Assembly: GCA_964512305.1 (NCBI GenBank)
Contig: CAZEIW010000027.1
Span: forward strand, 1-24,550
Origin: CAZEIW01 sp964512305
Lineage (GTDB): Bacteria > Pseudomonadota > Gammaproteobacteria > Burkholderiales > Burkholderiaceae_F
Direction: 5' to 3'
DNA: 24,550 nucleotides
Positions 1 through 7,703 of this stretch are shown piece by piece; position 1 is the stretch's first letter, and each line of letters opens with the position of its first letter. The position numbers were made by a program, and so were the translations under genes. The notes under the pieces were generated by a model. That model was given only the letters and a program-made list of their open reading frames with translations, was not told where the DNA came from and did not search any database.

Positions 1-1
1 G

Positions 2-832
2 AACGTCGAATGCGTCTACATCGGCCCGTCGGAGCACACGGAGACCGAGCAGGTCCAGATCGTCCAGGACCTGATCAGCAAACGCATCGACGGCATCGCG
101 GTGTCGCCGTCGAATGCGGCGGCGATGGCGGCGGCGCTGAAGGCGGCGAAGGCCGCGGGGATTCCGACGCTGACCTGGGACGCCGACCTGCTGCCGCAGG
201 ACAAGCAGTACCGGGCGGCCTTCATCGGCACGCACAACTACGACATCGGTGTCAATCTGGCCAAGATCGCGATGAAGATGAAGCCCAAGGGCGGCAAGAT
301 CTGCCTGCAGACCGGTGGAGCGTCGGCGGCCAACCACAACGAGCGCCTGCAGGGCATTCGCGACACGCTCGGCGGCCGGAGCGGAACCACCCCGCCGGGT
401 GAACCCCTGAAGGGCGAGCACGGCTGGACCGAGGTCTCGGTGAGCCCGCTGATCACCAACGACGACAGCGCAACCGCGGTGCAGCAGCTGCAGGACGTCC
501 TCGGGAAGTATTCCGATCTCGACGTCTACATCACGACCGGCGCCTTCACGCAATGGTCCGACAACGCATTCCGCCAGGCGATCGACAAGTACAAGGACAA
601 GATCAAGAGCGGCAAGCTGGTGTTCGTCGCCGCCGACACGCTGGGAATGCAGATGCAGCAGCTCGGTGAGGGCTTGAGCGACGGCCAGGTCGGACAGCGT
701 CCGTTCGAGATGGGGCGGCTCGCGATGCACAGGCTGCTCGAGCTCAAGCAGGGCAAGTCGCTGAAGGACCCGGAATACACCGGCCTCGACGTCTGCACGA
801 CGGAAAACGCCAAGACCTGCATGGGCAAGTAA
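2..832 (+). CDS. Sugar ABC transporter substrate-binding protein (5' partial)
   Basis: Periplasmic binding protein of the ribose/galactose (RbsB-like, type I fold) family that would deliver a sugar-like ligand to the permeases encoded downstream. The frame is open from base 2, so the signal peptide and first strand lie outside the window; about 276 residues are visible. Family-like stretches are the DLISKRIDGIAVSPSN segment (selection of a ligand-release loop), a GIPTLTWDAD hinge segment and an ITTGAFTQWSDNA segment in the second lobe. The C-terminus has a cysteine pair, in DVCTTENAKTC, that could form a disulfide. It precedes a second binding protein in the same direction, which is unusual for one permease set. 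The ligand is not predictable. The family is secure; the specificity is unknown. Confidence 0.9.
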   Translation, partial: NVECVYIGPSEHTETEQVQIVQDLISKRIDGIAVSPSNAAAMAAALKAAKAAGIPTLTWDADLLPQDKQYRAAFIGTHNYDIGVNLAKIAMKMKPKGGKICLQTGGASAANHNERLQGIRDTLGGRSGTTPPGEPLKGEHGWTEVSVSPLITNDDSATAVQQLQDVLGKYSDLDVYITTGAFTQWSDNAFRQAIDKYKDKIKSGKLVFVAADTLGMQMQQLGEGLSDGQVGQRPFEMGRLAMHRLLELKQGKSLKDPEYTGLDVCTTENAKTCMGK

Positions 833-846
833 GGCCCGGCCCACCG

Positions 847-887
847 CTGCGCCCGGTCCCGCAGGGATCGTGGCGCCGCGCGGCCAC
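847..887 (+). other. Two small stem-loops between the binding-protein genes
   Basis: In the gap between the two binding-protein genes there is a 5-bp stem CTGCG/CGCAG (847-851 with 860-864), then a 5-bp stem GTGGC/GCCAC (870-874 with 883-887). Neither has a following T run, so they look more like transcript-processing or stability hairpins than terminators. Stems this short are common by chance at high GC. Confidence 0.3.
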
Positions 888-934
888 CCCCAACGAAAGC
901 CCGAAGAAGCCAAACGATGGCAGAGGAGAACACG

Positions 935-2077
935 ATGGCAACCACGCACGCAGCGCGCGCAGCGGCGGCAATCCCGCTGGCGGCGCTCCTTTCCTGCAGT
1001 CTTCTCACCGGCGCCCAGGCGGCACCGCCCAAGGTCGTTGCCGGACCCGTTTCGGACGCGCAATGCTTCGCGCCGTGGAACCCGAGCACGAAGCTGTTCC
1101 AGTACCCCGCGAAGAAGGGACCGTACCGTGTCGCGCTGGCCAACGGCTACATCGCGAACACCTGGCGGATCCAGATGATCAAGACGGCCAAGGCGTACGT
1201 CGTGCAGCCCGAAGTCGCCGCGAAGCTCAAGGAATTCAAGGTCGTCTCCACCGGCGAGGACGTCGCCGCCCAGATCGCGGCGGTCAACAACTTCATCGAC
1301 TCCGGCTTCGACGCGATCGTCGTCAATGCGCAGAACCCCGCCGCGTTCAAGCCGGTGATCAAGCGGGCCAACGACGCGGGCGTCGTGCTGGTCGCGTTCG
1401 ACAACATCCTGGACACCGACCAGGCGATCAACGTCAACGTCGATCAGAAGGGTCTGGGCGTCTACTGGGCGCAGTGGCTGGTCAGCAACGTCCCGGGGGG
1501 CGGCAAGGTGCTCGAGGTGCGCGGCGTGTCGGGCACGTCGGTCGACCGCGACCGGCACGAGGGCATCCAGGAGGTGCTCAAGGCGTCCGGCAAGAAGTGG
1601 GACACCGTGGAAGTGATCGGGAAGTGGGACGACCCGACGGCACAGAAGGTCACGGCCGACGCGATCGCGATCCACAAGCACTTCGACGGCATCACGGCCC
1701 AGGGAGGCGATACCGGGGTCGTGCAGGCGATGATCGACGCGAAGCACCCGTTCGTCCCGTTCGCGGGCGAGACCGAGAACGGCTTCCGCAAGTTCTGCGG
1801 CAAGTACGGCGCCCAGGGGCTCAAATGCGCGTCCGGCGGCACCGGCCCGGCGCAGGTGGCGGTCGCGATCAAGGTCGCGCTTGCCGCGCTGGAAGGCAAG
1901 GTCGTCCCGCAATCGATCAAGCTGCCGCTGGCGAAGGTCGAGTACCCGAACCTGAAGGACGGCACCGACTTCTACAGCGCGCAGACCGACAGCTTCTTCG
2001 TCGGCAACGCGTTTCCGACCTGCGGGATCAACTTCACGGCCCAGGAGATCATGGGGCAGACCGAAGCGAACCGCTGA
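935..2077 (+). CDS. Second sugar ABC transporter substrate-binding protein
   Basis: RbsB-like periplasmic binding protein of 380 residues. I chose the ATG at 935 because an AGAGGAG Shine-Dalgarno sits about 6 bases upstream; the ATG at 917 would put this site inside the gene. The N-terminus is a Sec signal peptide with a likely cleavage site after AQA near residue 28. The mature protein keeps the two-lobe pattern: a VALANGYIANTW first strand and ligand loop, IVVNAQNPAAFKPVIKRAND, a VLVAFDN strand, the KVLEVRGVSGTSVDRDRHEG motif of the second lobe, and FDGITAQGGDTG near its C-terminal sheet. It carries four cysteines (DAQCF, KFCGK, LKCAS, PTCGI), possibly two disulfides. An N-terminal extension of about 25 residues precedes the first strand. 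It lies 78 bases ahead of the ATPase gene and probably shares its transcript. The ligand is unknown. Confidence 0.93.
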   Translation: MATTHAARAAAAIPLAALLSCSLLTGAQAAPPKVVAGPVSDAQCFAPWNPSTKLFQYPAKKGPYRVALANGYIANTWRIQMIKTAKAYVVQPEVAAKLKEFKVVSTGEDVAAQIAAVNNFIDSGFDAIVVNAQNPAAFKPVIKRANDAGVVLVAFDNILDTDQAINVNVDQKGLGVYWAQWLVSNVPGGGKVLEVRGVSGTSVDRDRHEGIQEVLKASGKKWDTVEVIGKWDDPTAQKVTADAIAIHKHFDGITAQGGDTGVVQAMIDAKHPFVPFAGETENGFRKFCGKYGAQGLKCASGGTGPAQVAVAIKVALAALEGKVVPQSIKLPLAKVEYPNLKDGTDFYSAQTDSFFVGNAFPTCGINFTAQEIMGQTEANR

Positions 2078-2100
2078 TTCCGTGCCCGTGTCGTCTGGTT

Positions 2101-2122
2101 CGCCGGGCGCGGGTGCCCGGCG
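2101..2122 (+). other. Strong intercistronic stem-loop after the binding-protein gene
   Basis: A perfect 8-bp stem CGCCGGGC/GCCCGGCG closes a 6-base loop in the 78-base gap between the binding-protein gene and the ATPase gene. No U-run follows, so it is not a classic terminator. Such hairpins often protect upstream message from 3' exonucleases or attenuate readthrough, which would give more binding protein than membrane components; that role is inferred here. Confidence 0.5.
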
Positions 2123-2155
2123 TCTCCGGACGGCGCCGCGCGAGCGAGGCACGCG

Positions 2156-3712
2156 ATGCCGCTGTTCCGGATGGAAGGGATCACGAAGCGATTCGGCGGC
2201 GTCACGGCCCTGCGCGCGGCGGAGCTTTCGGTCGACCCCGGGCAGATCCATGCCGTGCTGGGAGAAAACGGCGCCGGGAAATCGACGCTGATCAAGATCA
2301 TGGCGGGGGTGCTCGCGCCCGACGAGGGACGCATGATCCTCGACGGGCGCGAAGTGCAGTTCCCCTCGCCGGCGGCCGCTGCGCGCGTGGGCATCGTCTG
2401 CATCTTCCAGGAACTGTCCCTGATCCCCGATCTGTCGGTCGCCGATAACATCGCCATCAGCAACCCGCCCCGGCGGTTCGGGCTGATCGATCGGCGAAAG
2501 CAGAGGCGCATCGCCGAGGAGGCTCTTGCGCGGGCCGGCGCCGACGACATCCATCCGCTCGCGCTGGTCAAGGATCTGTCGCTGTCGCGGCGGCAGATGG
2601 TCGAGATCGCGAAGGCGCTGGCGCGCAGGCCGCGCATCCTGATCCTCGACGAGGCCACGTCGGCGCTCACGGCCAGCGACGTCGCCGTCATCTACGAGCT
2701 GCTCAAGCGGCTTCGCCGCGAGGAGCTCGCGATGGTCTACATCTCGCACCGTATGCACGAGATCGACGAGCTGGCCGACGTCTGCACGGTGTTCTGCGAC
2801 GGCCGCAACGTCTCGACCTACGCGGCCGGCACGAAATCCAAGCAGGAGGTCGTCGAGCTGATGATCGGGCGCAAGTACGAAGGCGCCCTCTCGGCCGCCT
2901 CGGGCAGGCCTCGCCGGGTGCCCGACGGCGCGCAGCCGCACCTGGAGGTGCGCCGGCTCGGATGGCCCGACCGCCTGAAGGAGATCTCGTTCGGCGTGGC
3001 GGCCGGCGAGGTCGTCGGTCTCGGCGGCCTCGACGGCCAGGGGCAGCGCGAGCTGCTGCTGGCGCTCTTCGGCGTGCTGCGCGGGACCACCGGCGAGATT
3101 CTCGTCGACGGTGCCGCGGTCCGCATCGATGCGCCGCGCGTCGCCAAGAACCGGGTCGGGATGGCGCTGATCCCCGAGGACCGCAAGACCGAGGGCCTGA
3201 TGCTGCCGATGTCGGTCCGCGACAACCTCTCCTTCGCCGCGCTGGACCGGCTGTCCCATTTTGGCGTCGTCGACCTGGCGGCCGAGCGCAAGGCGGTCGA
3301 CGAGACGATCTCCCTGCTGGGGATCCGCACGGGCGGTACCGCGATTCCCGTCGCGGCGCTGTCGGGCGGCAATCAGCAGAAGGTCGTCATCGGCAAGTGG
3401 CTGATGATGGCGCCGCGGATCATCCTGCTCAACGACCCGACGCGGGGCATCGACGTCGCGACCAAGCAGGAGATCTACCACCTGCTGCGCCGGCTTGCCG
3501 CCGAGGGGGCGGCGATCGTGTTCTATTCGACCGACTACGACGAGCTCGTCGGCTGCTGCGACCGCGTGCTGGTGCTGTACGACGGCGCGGTCCAGCGCGA
3601 GCTCCGCGGCGAGGAGATCACCGAGCACGCGCTCGTTGCGAGCGCGCTCAACATCGAGCCGTCGCGCGCGAGTGGTGCGCCCATGCCCGACCTCGCGCCG
3701 CGGAACGCATGA
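2156..3712 (+). CDS. Sugar ABC transporter ATP-binding protein (RbsA/MglA/XylG type)
   Basis: Double-cassette ATPase of 518 residues, the usual length for the CUT2 class, which powers import through the two permeases that follow. The first cassette has Walker A GENGAGKST (from residue 36), a Q-loop in IFQELSLIPDLSV, the degenerate signature LSLSRRQMVEIAKAL, and Walker B ILILDEATSAL followed by an ISHRMHEI switch region. The second cassette has a degenerate P-loop (GGLDGQGQREL), the typical LIPEDRKTEGL segment, signature LSGGNQQKV (from residue 402) and NDPTRGID. The asymmetry, with only the first P-loop intact, is normal for RbsA-like proteins. The last base of its TGA stop is shared with the next gene's ATG (ATGA overlap), implying translational coupling. 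Confidence 0.96.
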   Translation: MPLFRMEGITKRFGGVTALRAAELSVDPGQIHAVLGENGAGKSTLIKIMAGVLAPDEGRMILDGREVQFPSPAAAARVGIVCIFQELSLIPDLSVADNIAISNPPRRFGLIDRRKQRRIAEEALARAGADDIHPLALVKDLSLSRRQMVEIAKALARRPRILILDEATSALTASDVAVIYELLKRLRREELAMVYISHRMHEIDELADVCTVFCDGRNVSTYAAGTKSKQEVVELMIGRKYEGALSAASGRPRRVPDGAQPHLEVRRLGWPDRLKEISFGVAAGEVVGLGGLDGQGQRELLLALFGVLRGTTGEILVDGAAVRIDAPRVAKNRVGMALIPEDRKTEGLMLPMSVRDNLSFAALDRLSHFGVVDLAAERKAVDETISLLGIRTGGTAIPVAALSGGNQQKVVIGKWLMMAPRIILLNDPTRGIDVATKQEIYHLLRRLAAEGAAIVFYSTDYDELVGCCDRVLVLYDGAVQRELRGEEITEHALVASALNIEPSRASGAPMPDLAPRNA

Positions 3713-4716
3713 TGCAGGAAGACCGCCTTCCCGCGCTCCGCGACTGGCGCTTCCTTCTGCGCGAACAGAAGGGAACCCTGCTGGCCTGCGCCGGCTTCCT
3801 GGCGATGTTCACGATCTACGCCGCCAATCATCCGGCGGGTCTCAACGCCAACGTGGCGACGACCGCGGCCAACAAGGGCGTGCTGCTGGCGCTGGTGGCG
3901 ATGGCGCAGACCTTCGTGGTGGTCACGGCGGGCATCGACCTCTCGGTCGGCATGGTGCTCGTGCTCGCCAATTGCCTCGCCTCCGCGATCGTGGTCGGCT
4001 CGCCGGCGGCGACCGCGGCAGGCGCGGCGGTGGTGCTCCTGATGGGCTGCGCCTGCGGGGCCGTCAATGGCCTGATCGTCATCGTCGGCCGGCTGCAGCC
4101 GATCGTCACGACGATCGCCACCGGCGCGATCTACTATGGGCTGGCGCTCAAGCTGCGTCCGGTGCCGGGCGGCGACTTCGACGACACGCTCGCCGGCGCG
4201 CTGACCGGCCAGCTGCCGGGCGGCATCCCTGCGAGCCTGGCGGTGCTGCTGGCGATCGTGGTGGTGGTCTGGGTGCCGTACCGCCGCTCGCCGATCGGGC
4301 GCGCCGCCTACGCGGTCGGATCGTCCGAAGTCGCCGCCTACATGTCGGGCGTCCCGGTCCAGCTCGCGAAGTTCTGCGCCTATGTGCTGTCGGGACTGAT
4401 CGCCTCGGCCGCCGGGCTCTTCATCACCTGCCTGACGGCGTCGGGCGAGGCATCCCTGGCGAACGGCAACACCTATACGCTTTACTCGATCGCGGCGGTC
4501 GTCCTCGGCGGCGTTTCGCTTTTCGGTGGCTCGGGCAGCGCGGTCGGCGCGATCTTCGGCGCTTTCATGTTCAGGACGATCGGCGACCTGCTGTTCGTCT
4601 TCGATGTCGACCCGCTCTGGCAGCCGCTGTTCCAGGGAGTCGTGCTCACGGCCGCCGTCGGCCTCGGCGCGTTGCGCCTGCTGCGGGGCCGAAGCCGACT
4701 CGACCAGTATGGCTGA
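3709..4716 (+). CDS. Sugar ABC transporter permease 1 (RbsC-like)
   Basis: Inner-membrane permease of 335 residues in the BPD_transp_2 family. The ATG at 3709 overlaps the ATPase stop codon; a second ATG follows immediately at 3712. The sequence has about eight to ten hydrophobic segments, beginning near residue 22. It carries the CUT2 permease hallmark VTAGIDLSVG, an AVGSSEVAAYMSGV segment resembling the cytoplasmic coupling loop, and the late GGVSLFGGSGSAVGAIFGA motif. A short RPVPGG loop replaces the more usual NPRPTPG-like text. The stop codon overlaps the start of the second permease by eight bases. It probably pairs with that permease as a heterodimer. Confidence 0.94.
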   Translation: MMQEDRLPALRDWRFLLREQKGTLLACAGFLAMFTIYAANHPAGLNANVATTAANKGVLLALVAMAQTFVVVTAGIDLSVGMVLVLANCLASAIVVGSPAATAAGAAVVLLMGCACGAVNGLIVIVGRLQPIVTTIATGAIYYGLALKLRPVPGGDFDDTLAGALTGQLPGGIPASLAVLLAIVVVVWVPYRRSPIGRAAYAVGSSEVAAYMSGVPVQLAKFCAYVLSGLIASAAGLFITCLTASGEASLANGNTYTLYSIAAVVLGGVSLFGGSGSAVGAIFGAFMFRTIGDLLFVFDVDPLWQPLFQGVVLTAAVGLGALRLLRGRSRLDQYG

Positions 4717-5701
4717 CGGCATGGCCGGCCAGACGACGAGGACGATCCGGGCGCGCGCGCTGGTGCGCAGCATCGATCCGGCGATCGCGCTCGCGTTCGG
4801 CTGCATCGTGCCGCTGCTGCTGATCGGCAGCCTGTACTCGACGCGCTTCCTGTCGCCCGACTACCTGCTGCAACAGTTGAAGGTGGCCTCGTTCCTCGGC
4901 GTCATCGCGACCGGGATGATGGTCGTCGTGCTCCTGGGCCAGATCGACCTTTCCGTGCCCTGGGTGGTCGCGGCCGGCGGGATGATGTCGACCGCGGCGA
5001 CGGCCTGGGGGCCGCTCGGCGAATCGCTCGCGATTCCGTTTGGCATCGCCTGCGGGGTCGCGTTCGGCGTGCTCAACGGCATCGGCGTCGCCTACATGCG
5101 GATACCGTCGATGATCGTCACCCTTGCCGTGAACGCGATCGCGCAGGGCCTGATGGTGGCCCACACCGGGGGATTTTCCCCGCAGGACGCCTCGTCGCCG
5201 GCGATGCGGGAGATCGCCACCGGCCACGCGCTGCCGGCTGTGCCCAACGCGCTGTTGATCTGGATGGCAGTCGGCGCGGGGGCGGCGTTCCTGCTCTCGC
5301 GAACGACGTTCGGCCGCGCCGTCTACGCGATCGGCAACCGCGAGCGCGCGGCCTACCTGTCCGGCGTCGACACGCGCCGCGTCGTGCTGACCGCCTTCGC
5401 GCTGGCGGGGGGATTGTCGGCGTTCGGGGGCGTGCTGCTCGCGGGCTATGCGAGCAAGGCGGCGCAGGCGATGGGCGATCCCTACCTGCTGCCTTCGATC
5501 GCAGCGGTCGTGCTCGGCGGCACCTCGATCCTCGGCGGGCGCGGCCGATACCTCGGCACCGTCGCGGGCGTGATCCTGATCACGCTGTTGCAGTCGATCC
5601 TGTCGGTGATGCAGATCGAGGAATACGGGCGCCAGGTGATCTACGGCGTGGTCATCGTCGCGATGCTGCTGCTGTACGGGCGGGAACGGCGCGTACAGTA
5701 G
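4709..5701 (+). CDS. Sugar ABC transporter permease 2 (RbsC-like)
   Basis: Second inner-membrane permease, 330 residues from the ATG at 4709, which overlaps the end of permease 1 by eight bases; an in-frame ATG at 4721 is an alternative start. It carries the family motif LLGQIDLSVPWVVAAGG, the coupling-loop pattern AIGNRERAAYLSGVDTRRV and the C-terminal GGTSILGGRGRYLGTVAG motif. It is about as long as permease 1 but diverged in sequence, as expected for two subunits of one heterodimeric transporter rather than a recent duplication. The tight overlaps of the ATPase and both permeases indicate one translationally coupled unit. Confidence 0.94.
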   Translation: MADGMAGQTTRTIRARALVRSIDPAIALAFGCIVPLLLIGSLYSTRFLSPDYLLQQLKVASFLGVIATGMMVVVLLGQIDLSVPWVVAAGGMMSTAATAWGPLGESLAIPFGIACGVAFGVLNGIGVAYMRIPSMIVTLAVNAIAQGLMVAHTGGFSPQDASSPAMREIATGHALPAVPNALLIWMAVGAGAAFLLSRTTFGRAVYAIGNRERAAYLSGVDTRRVVLTAFALAGGLSAFGGVLLAGYASKAAQAMGDPYLLPSIAAVVLGGTSILGGRGRYLGTVAGVILITLLQSILSVMQIEEYGRQVIYGVVIVAMLLLYGRERRVQ

Positions 5702-5758
5702 ATTGCGCGATCATGGCCGTTCGCCCCCGGGCCGGGCGACTCATGAAGGGAGCATCCG

Positions 5759-6574
5759 ATGAAGCGGAACAATCTCAAGGCGCTTTGGGAGGGCGGCAGG
5801 CCGGTGATCAACGGCTGGCTGTCGATCGCGAGCGCGTTCACGGCCGAGATCATGGCGGCCCAGGGCTACGACTCGATCACGATCGATCTGCAGCACGGGC
5901 TGCTGGGCTACGAGGCGGCGACGTCGATGCTGCAGGCGATGCGGGCGAGCGAGGCAGTCCCGATGGCGCGCGTGCCGTGGCTCGACCCCGCGGACATCAT
6001 GAAGGTGCTCGACGCGGGCGCCTATGGCGTGATCTGCCCGATGGTGAACACCGCGCAGGAAGCCGCGCGCCTCGTGTCCTACGTCCGCTATCCGCCCGCC
6101 GGCACGCGCAGCCTGGGTCCGACCCGGGCGGTGTTCTCGGCGGGCGCCGATTATGCCGAGCACGCCGACAACGAAGTCCTCTGCCTCGCGATGATCGAGA
6201 CGAAGGAGGCGTTCGAGAACATCGATTCGATCGTCGCAACCAAGGGGCTCGACGGCGTCTATATCGGGCCGGCGGACCTGACGCTGGGGTTGACCGCGAG
6301 GCGCTACCGGACGGGATTCGACCGCGAGGAGCCCGACATGATCGACGCGATCCGCCACGTGCTCGAGCGCACGCATCGGGCCGGGATCAAGGCCGGCCTG
6401 CACTGCGGGGCGCCCGCATACGCGGCGCGCGCGATACAGTGGGGCTTCGACTTGGTCACGCTCTCGAACGACGTGCGCCTGCTGGCCGGAGCCGCCGCGC
6501 AGACCGTCGGCGCGCTGCGCGACCTGCTGGGTCAGGCCGGCGTCGCGGCGCCTCAACCGGGGAAGGGGTACTGA
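5759..6574 (+). CDS. HpcH/HpaI family aldolase
   Basis: Class II (metal-dependent) pyruvate aldolase of 271 residues in the HpcH/HpaI family, which cleaves 2-keto-3-deoxy or 4-hydroxy-2-keto acids to pyruvate plus an aldehyde. An AAGGGAG ribosome-binding site precedes the ATG. Landmarks are D43-L-Q-H46-G (the catalytic histidine), R71 in MARVPWLD, E147 in MIETKEA and D173 in IGPADL. By position these match His45, Arg70, Glu149 and Asp175 that I recall for HpaI, so the active site looks intact. It lies 57 bases after permease 2 and closes the transport operon, which suggests that the imported compound is metabolised to a keto acid cleaved by this enzyme. The dehydration or oxidation enzymes needed between are not in the window. 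Confidence 0.92.
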   Translation: MKRNNLKALWEGGRPVINGWLSIASAFTAEIMAAQGYDSITIDLQHGLLGYEAATSMLQAMRASEAVPMARVPWLDPADIMKVLDAGAYGVICPMVNTAQEAARLVSYVRYPPAGTRSLGPTRAVFSAGADYAEHADNEVLCLAMIETKEAFENIDSIVATKGLDGVYIGPADLTLGLTARRYRTGFDREEPDMIDAIRHVLERTHRAGIKAGLHCGAPAYAARAIQWGFDLVTLSNDVRLLAGAAAQTVGALRDLLGQAGVAAPQPGKGY

Positions 6575-7007
6575 GCTCGATCCGGTCGCGCGGATCGGAT
6601 CCTTTCGCAGGAGGCGGCTGAGCGGGTCGCCGGCCGGCACTGATGGTGCACTGTCGGCGCAATCGTCCGGATGTGGTGAGGCCCGCCGGGGTCCGAGCGA
6701 CATGACGTTTCGTGCAGCGGGCGATGCGCTCTGCCGGTTGGGGCACGGACGTACGCGGGACGGTGCGGAGGGCCTCTGAAATGATCGTGCTCTTGCGGGC
6801 GCGGGGTGTCCTTGCTGCAAATCAAGCGTCGGGAGGCCAGCCGTGCGCCGGTCGGCGAGCACCAAAGCGCGTCGGTGTCGCAGCGGGATCGGCCGTTCAG
6901 TGGTAACGCTCGGCCTTGAAATCATGGAAAATGCTGTCAGATTAACCATTTACGTGGAGTCCGCCAGATCCCGACGAACGCGCTTCCCGCTTCGTCGTGT
7001 CCTCGCG
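6575..7007. other. Non-coding stretch between the transport operon and a small exported protein
   Basis: About 430 bases without a convincing gene. Just after the aldolase stop, CGATCCG/CGGATCG (6578-6584 with 6591-6597) forms a 7-bp stem with a 6-base loop, followed only by CCTTT, so it is a weak terminator candidate. Short open frames here (for example 25 codons from 6702 and 64 codons from 6712) lack ribosome-binding sites and recognisable content. The lowest-GC patch is at about 6916-6960, where TTGAAA at 6916 could be a -35 box, but no good -10 box follows at normal spacing. Confidence 0.5.
6578..6605 (+). terminator. Possible weak terminator of the sugar operon
   Basis: A perfect 7-bp stem with a 6-base loop begins four bases after the aldolase stop codon. 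The downstream tract contains only three consecutive Ts, so intrinsic termination would be inefficient; the placement at the operon end is the main support. Confidence 0.35.
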
Positions 7008-7466
7008 ATGCAACTCATGTCGAGTTCCCGCCTGATGCCGGCAAGGCTTGCAACGACGCTACTCCTGCTCGTCGGGACTCAACTCGCTGTCGCGGCCGAT
7101 GCGTTGACCGACGACCGCGTTGCAACATGCTCGGCTGCGCTCAAGAGCGAGGCGGACCAGTTGACCGAGAAAGTCAGAGCCGGGGATCAGGAGGCCGAGC
7201 GGCAGTTCAGGATCACGTGGGAGCATGGATACGCGATTCTGAGCGAGGCTTACCTCAATGGCCTTCGGGACGAGGCCAAGGCGCGCGCACTGCTGAAAGA
7301 GGCCCAGGACGCGCAAGCCGGCTGGCCGACCGAGCAGCTTGCGCGCGTGCAGCAGGGATGCCACGACCAGGGCGAGCAGATTCTCCAGAAGGCCTCGGGC
7401 ATACAGCACTTCGTCGTCGAGAAGCTCGCGCGCAAGAAAGTCGATCGGGCGAAGCAGAACGGCTGA
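7008..7466 (+). CDS. Small exported protein of unknown function
   Basis: I do not recognise this protein. From the ATG at 7008 it is 152 residues; the frame is also open upstream to an ATG at 6843, and ATGs at 6924 and 7017 are alternatives. None has a clear Shine-Dalgarno site. I chose 7008 because it puts a signal peptide (LMPARLATTLLLLVGTQL, cleavage likely after AVA or VAA) at the N-terminus. The mature part is about 120 residues, mainly charged and helical. It has one cysteine near each end of its core (VATCSA and QQGCHDQ) that could pair. The segment with FRITWEHGYAILSEAYL and DEAKARALLKEAQDA resembles a helical hairpin but not a confident TPR or Sel1 repeat. It is monocistronic by spacing. 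Periplasmic location is inferred. Confidence 0.6.
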   Translation: MQLMSSSRLMPARLATTLLLLVGTQLAVAADALTDDRVATCSAALKSEADQLTEKVRAGDQEAERQFRITWEHGYAILSEAYLNGLRDEAKARALLKEAQDAQAGWPTEQLARVQQGCHDQGEQILQKASGIQHFVVEKLARKKVDRAKQNG

Positions 7467-7621
7467 GCTTCACTGATACGCCGATCACTCTTGACTGGGT
7501 CGCGAGGGTGGCGACTGAGTCTTCATGCACGCGACTACCTGTTTGAGGGGTTAAAACGCCTACCGGAAATCCGTTGCAACGCCCGAGAGATCTCCGGCTC
7601 GATTTCCCCCGCGCGTTGTCG

Positions 7622-7662
7622 TGGGTCAAGTGTGAGAAAGAAGGGTCAGGAAACTTGACCCA
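7622..7662. repeat. Perfect 10-bp inverted repeat upstream of the kinase gene
   Basis: TGGGTCAAGT (7622-7631) and ACTTGACCCA (7653-7662) are exact reverse complements separated by 21 bases. The spacer holds a third, direct copy-like element, AGGGTCAGG. The pair ends about 40 bases before the kinase start. It could be an operator, a leader hairpin or a REP-like element; the sequence alone does not decide. Confidence 0.6.
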
Positions 7663-7703
7663 TCACAACGCCACCGTCTGTTCGGATGATTCAATAGCGT
7701 CCC

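Noticed and set aside
917..934. Upstream ATG at 917 as the start of the second binding protein
   Set aside because: The AGAGGAG ribosome-binding site lies between it and the ATG at 935, and starting at 935 gives a cleaner signal peptide.
3535..4806. Minus-strand open frame of 423 codons opposite the permease genes
   Set aside because: The product is full of His, Arg and Asp and has no recognisable motif; the plus strand carries clear permease motifs over the same bases.
6702..6906. Short plus-strand frames (25 and 64 codons) in the gap after the aldolase gene
   Set aside because: They have no ribosome-binding site, no signal peptide or motif, and composition typical of random GC-rich frames.
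7565..7607. 7-bp inverted repeat GGAAATC/GATTTCC with a GAGATCTC palindrome between the arms
   Set aside because: The arms are short and 29 bases apart; this is plausible by chance and much weaker than the nearby 10-bp repeat.
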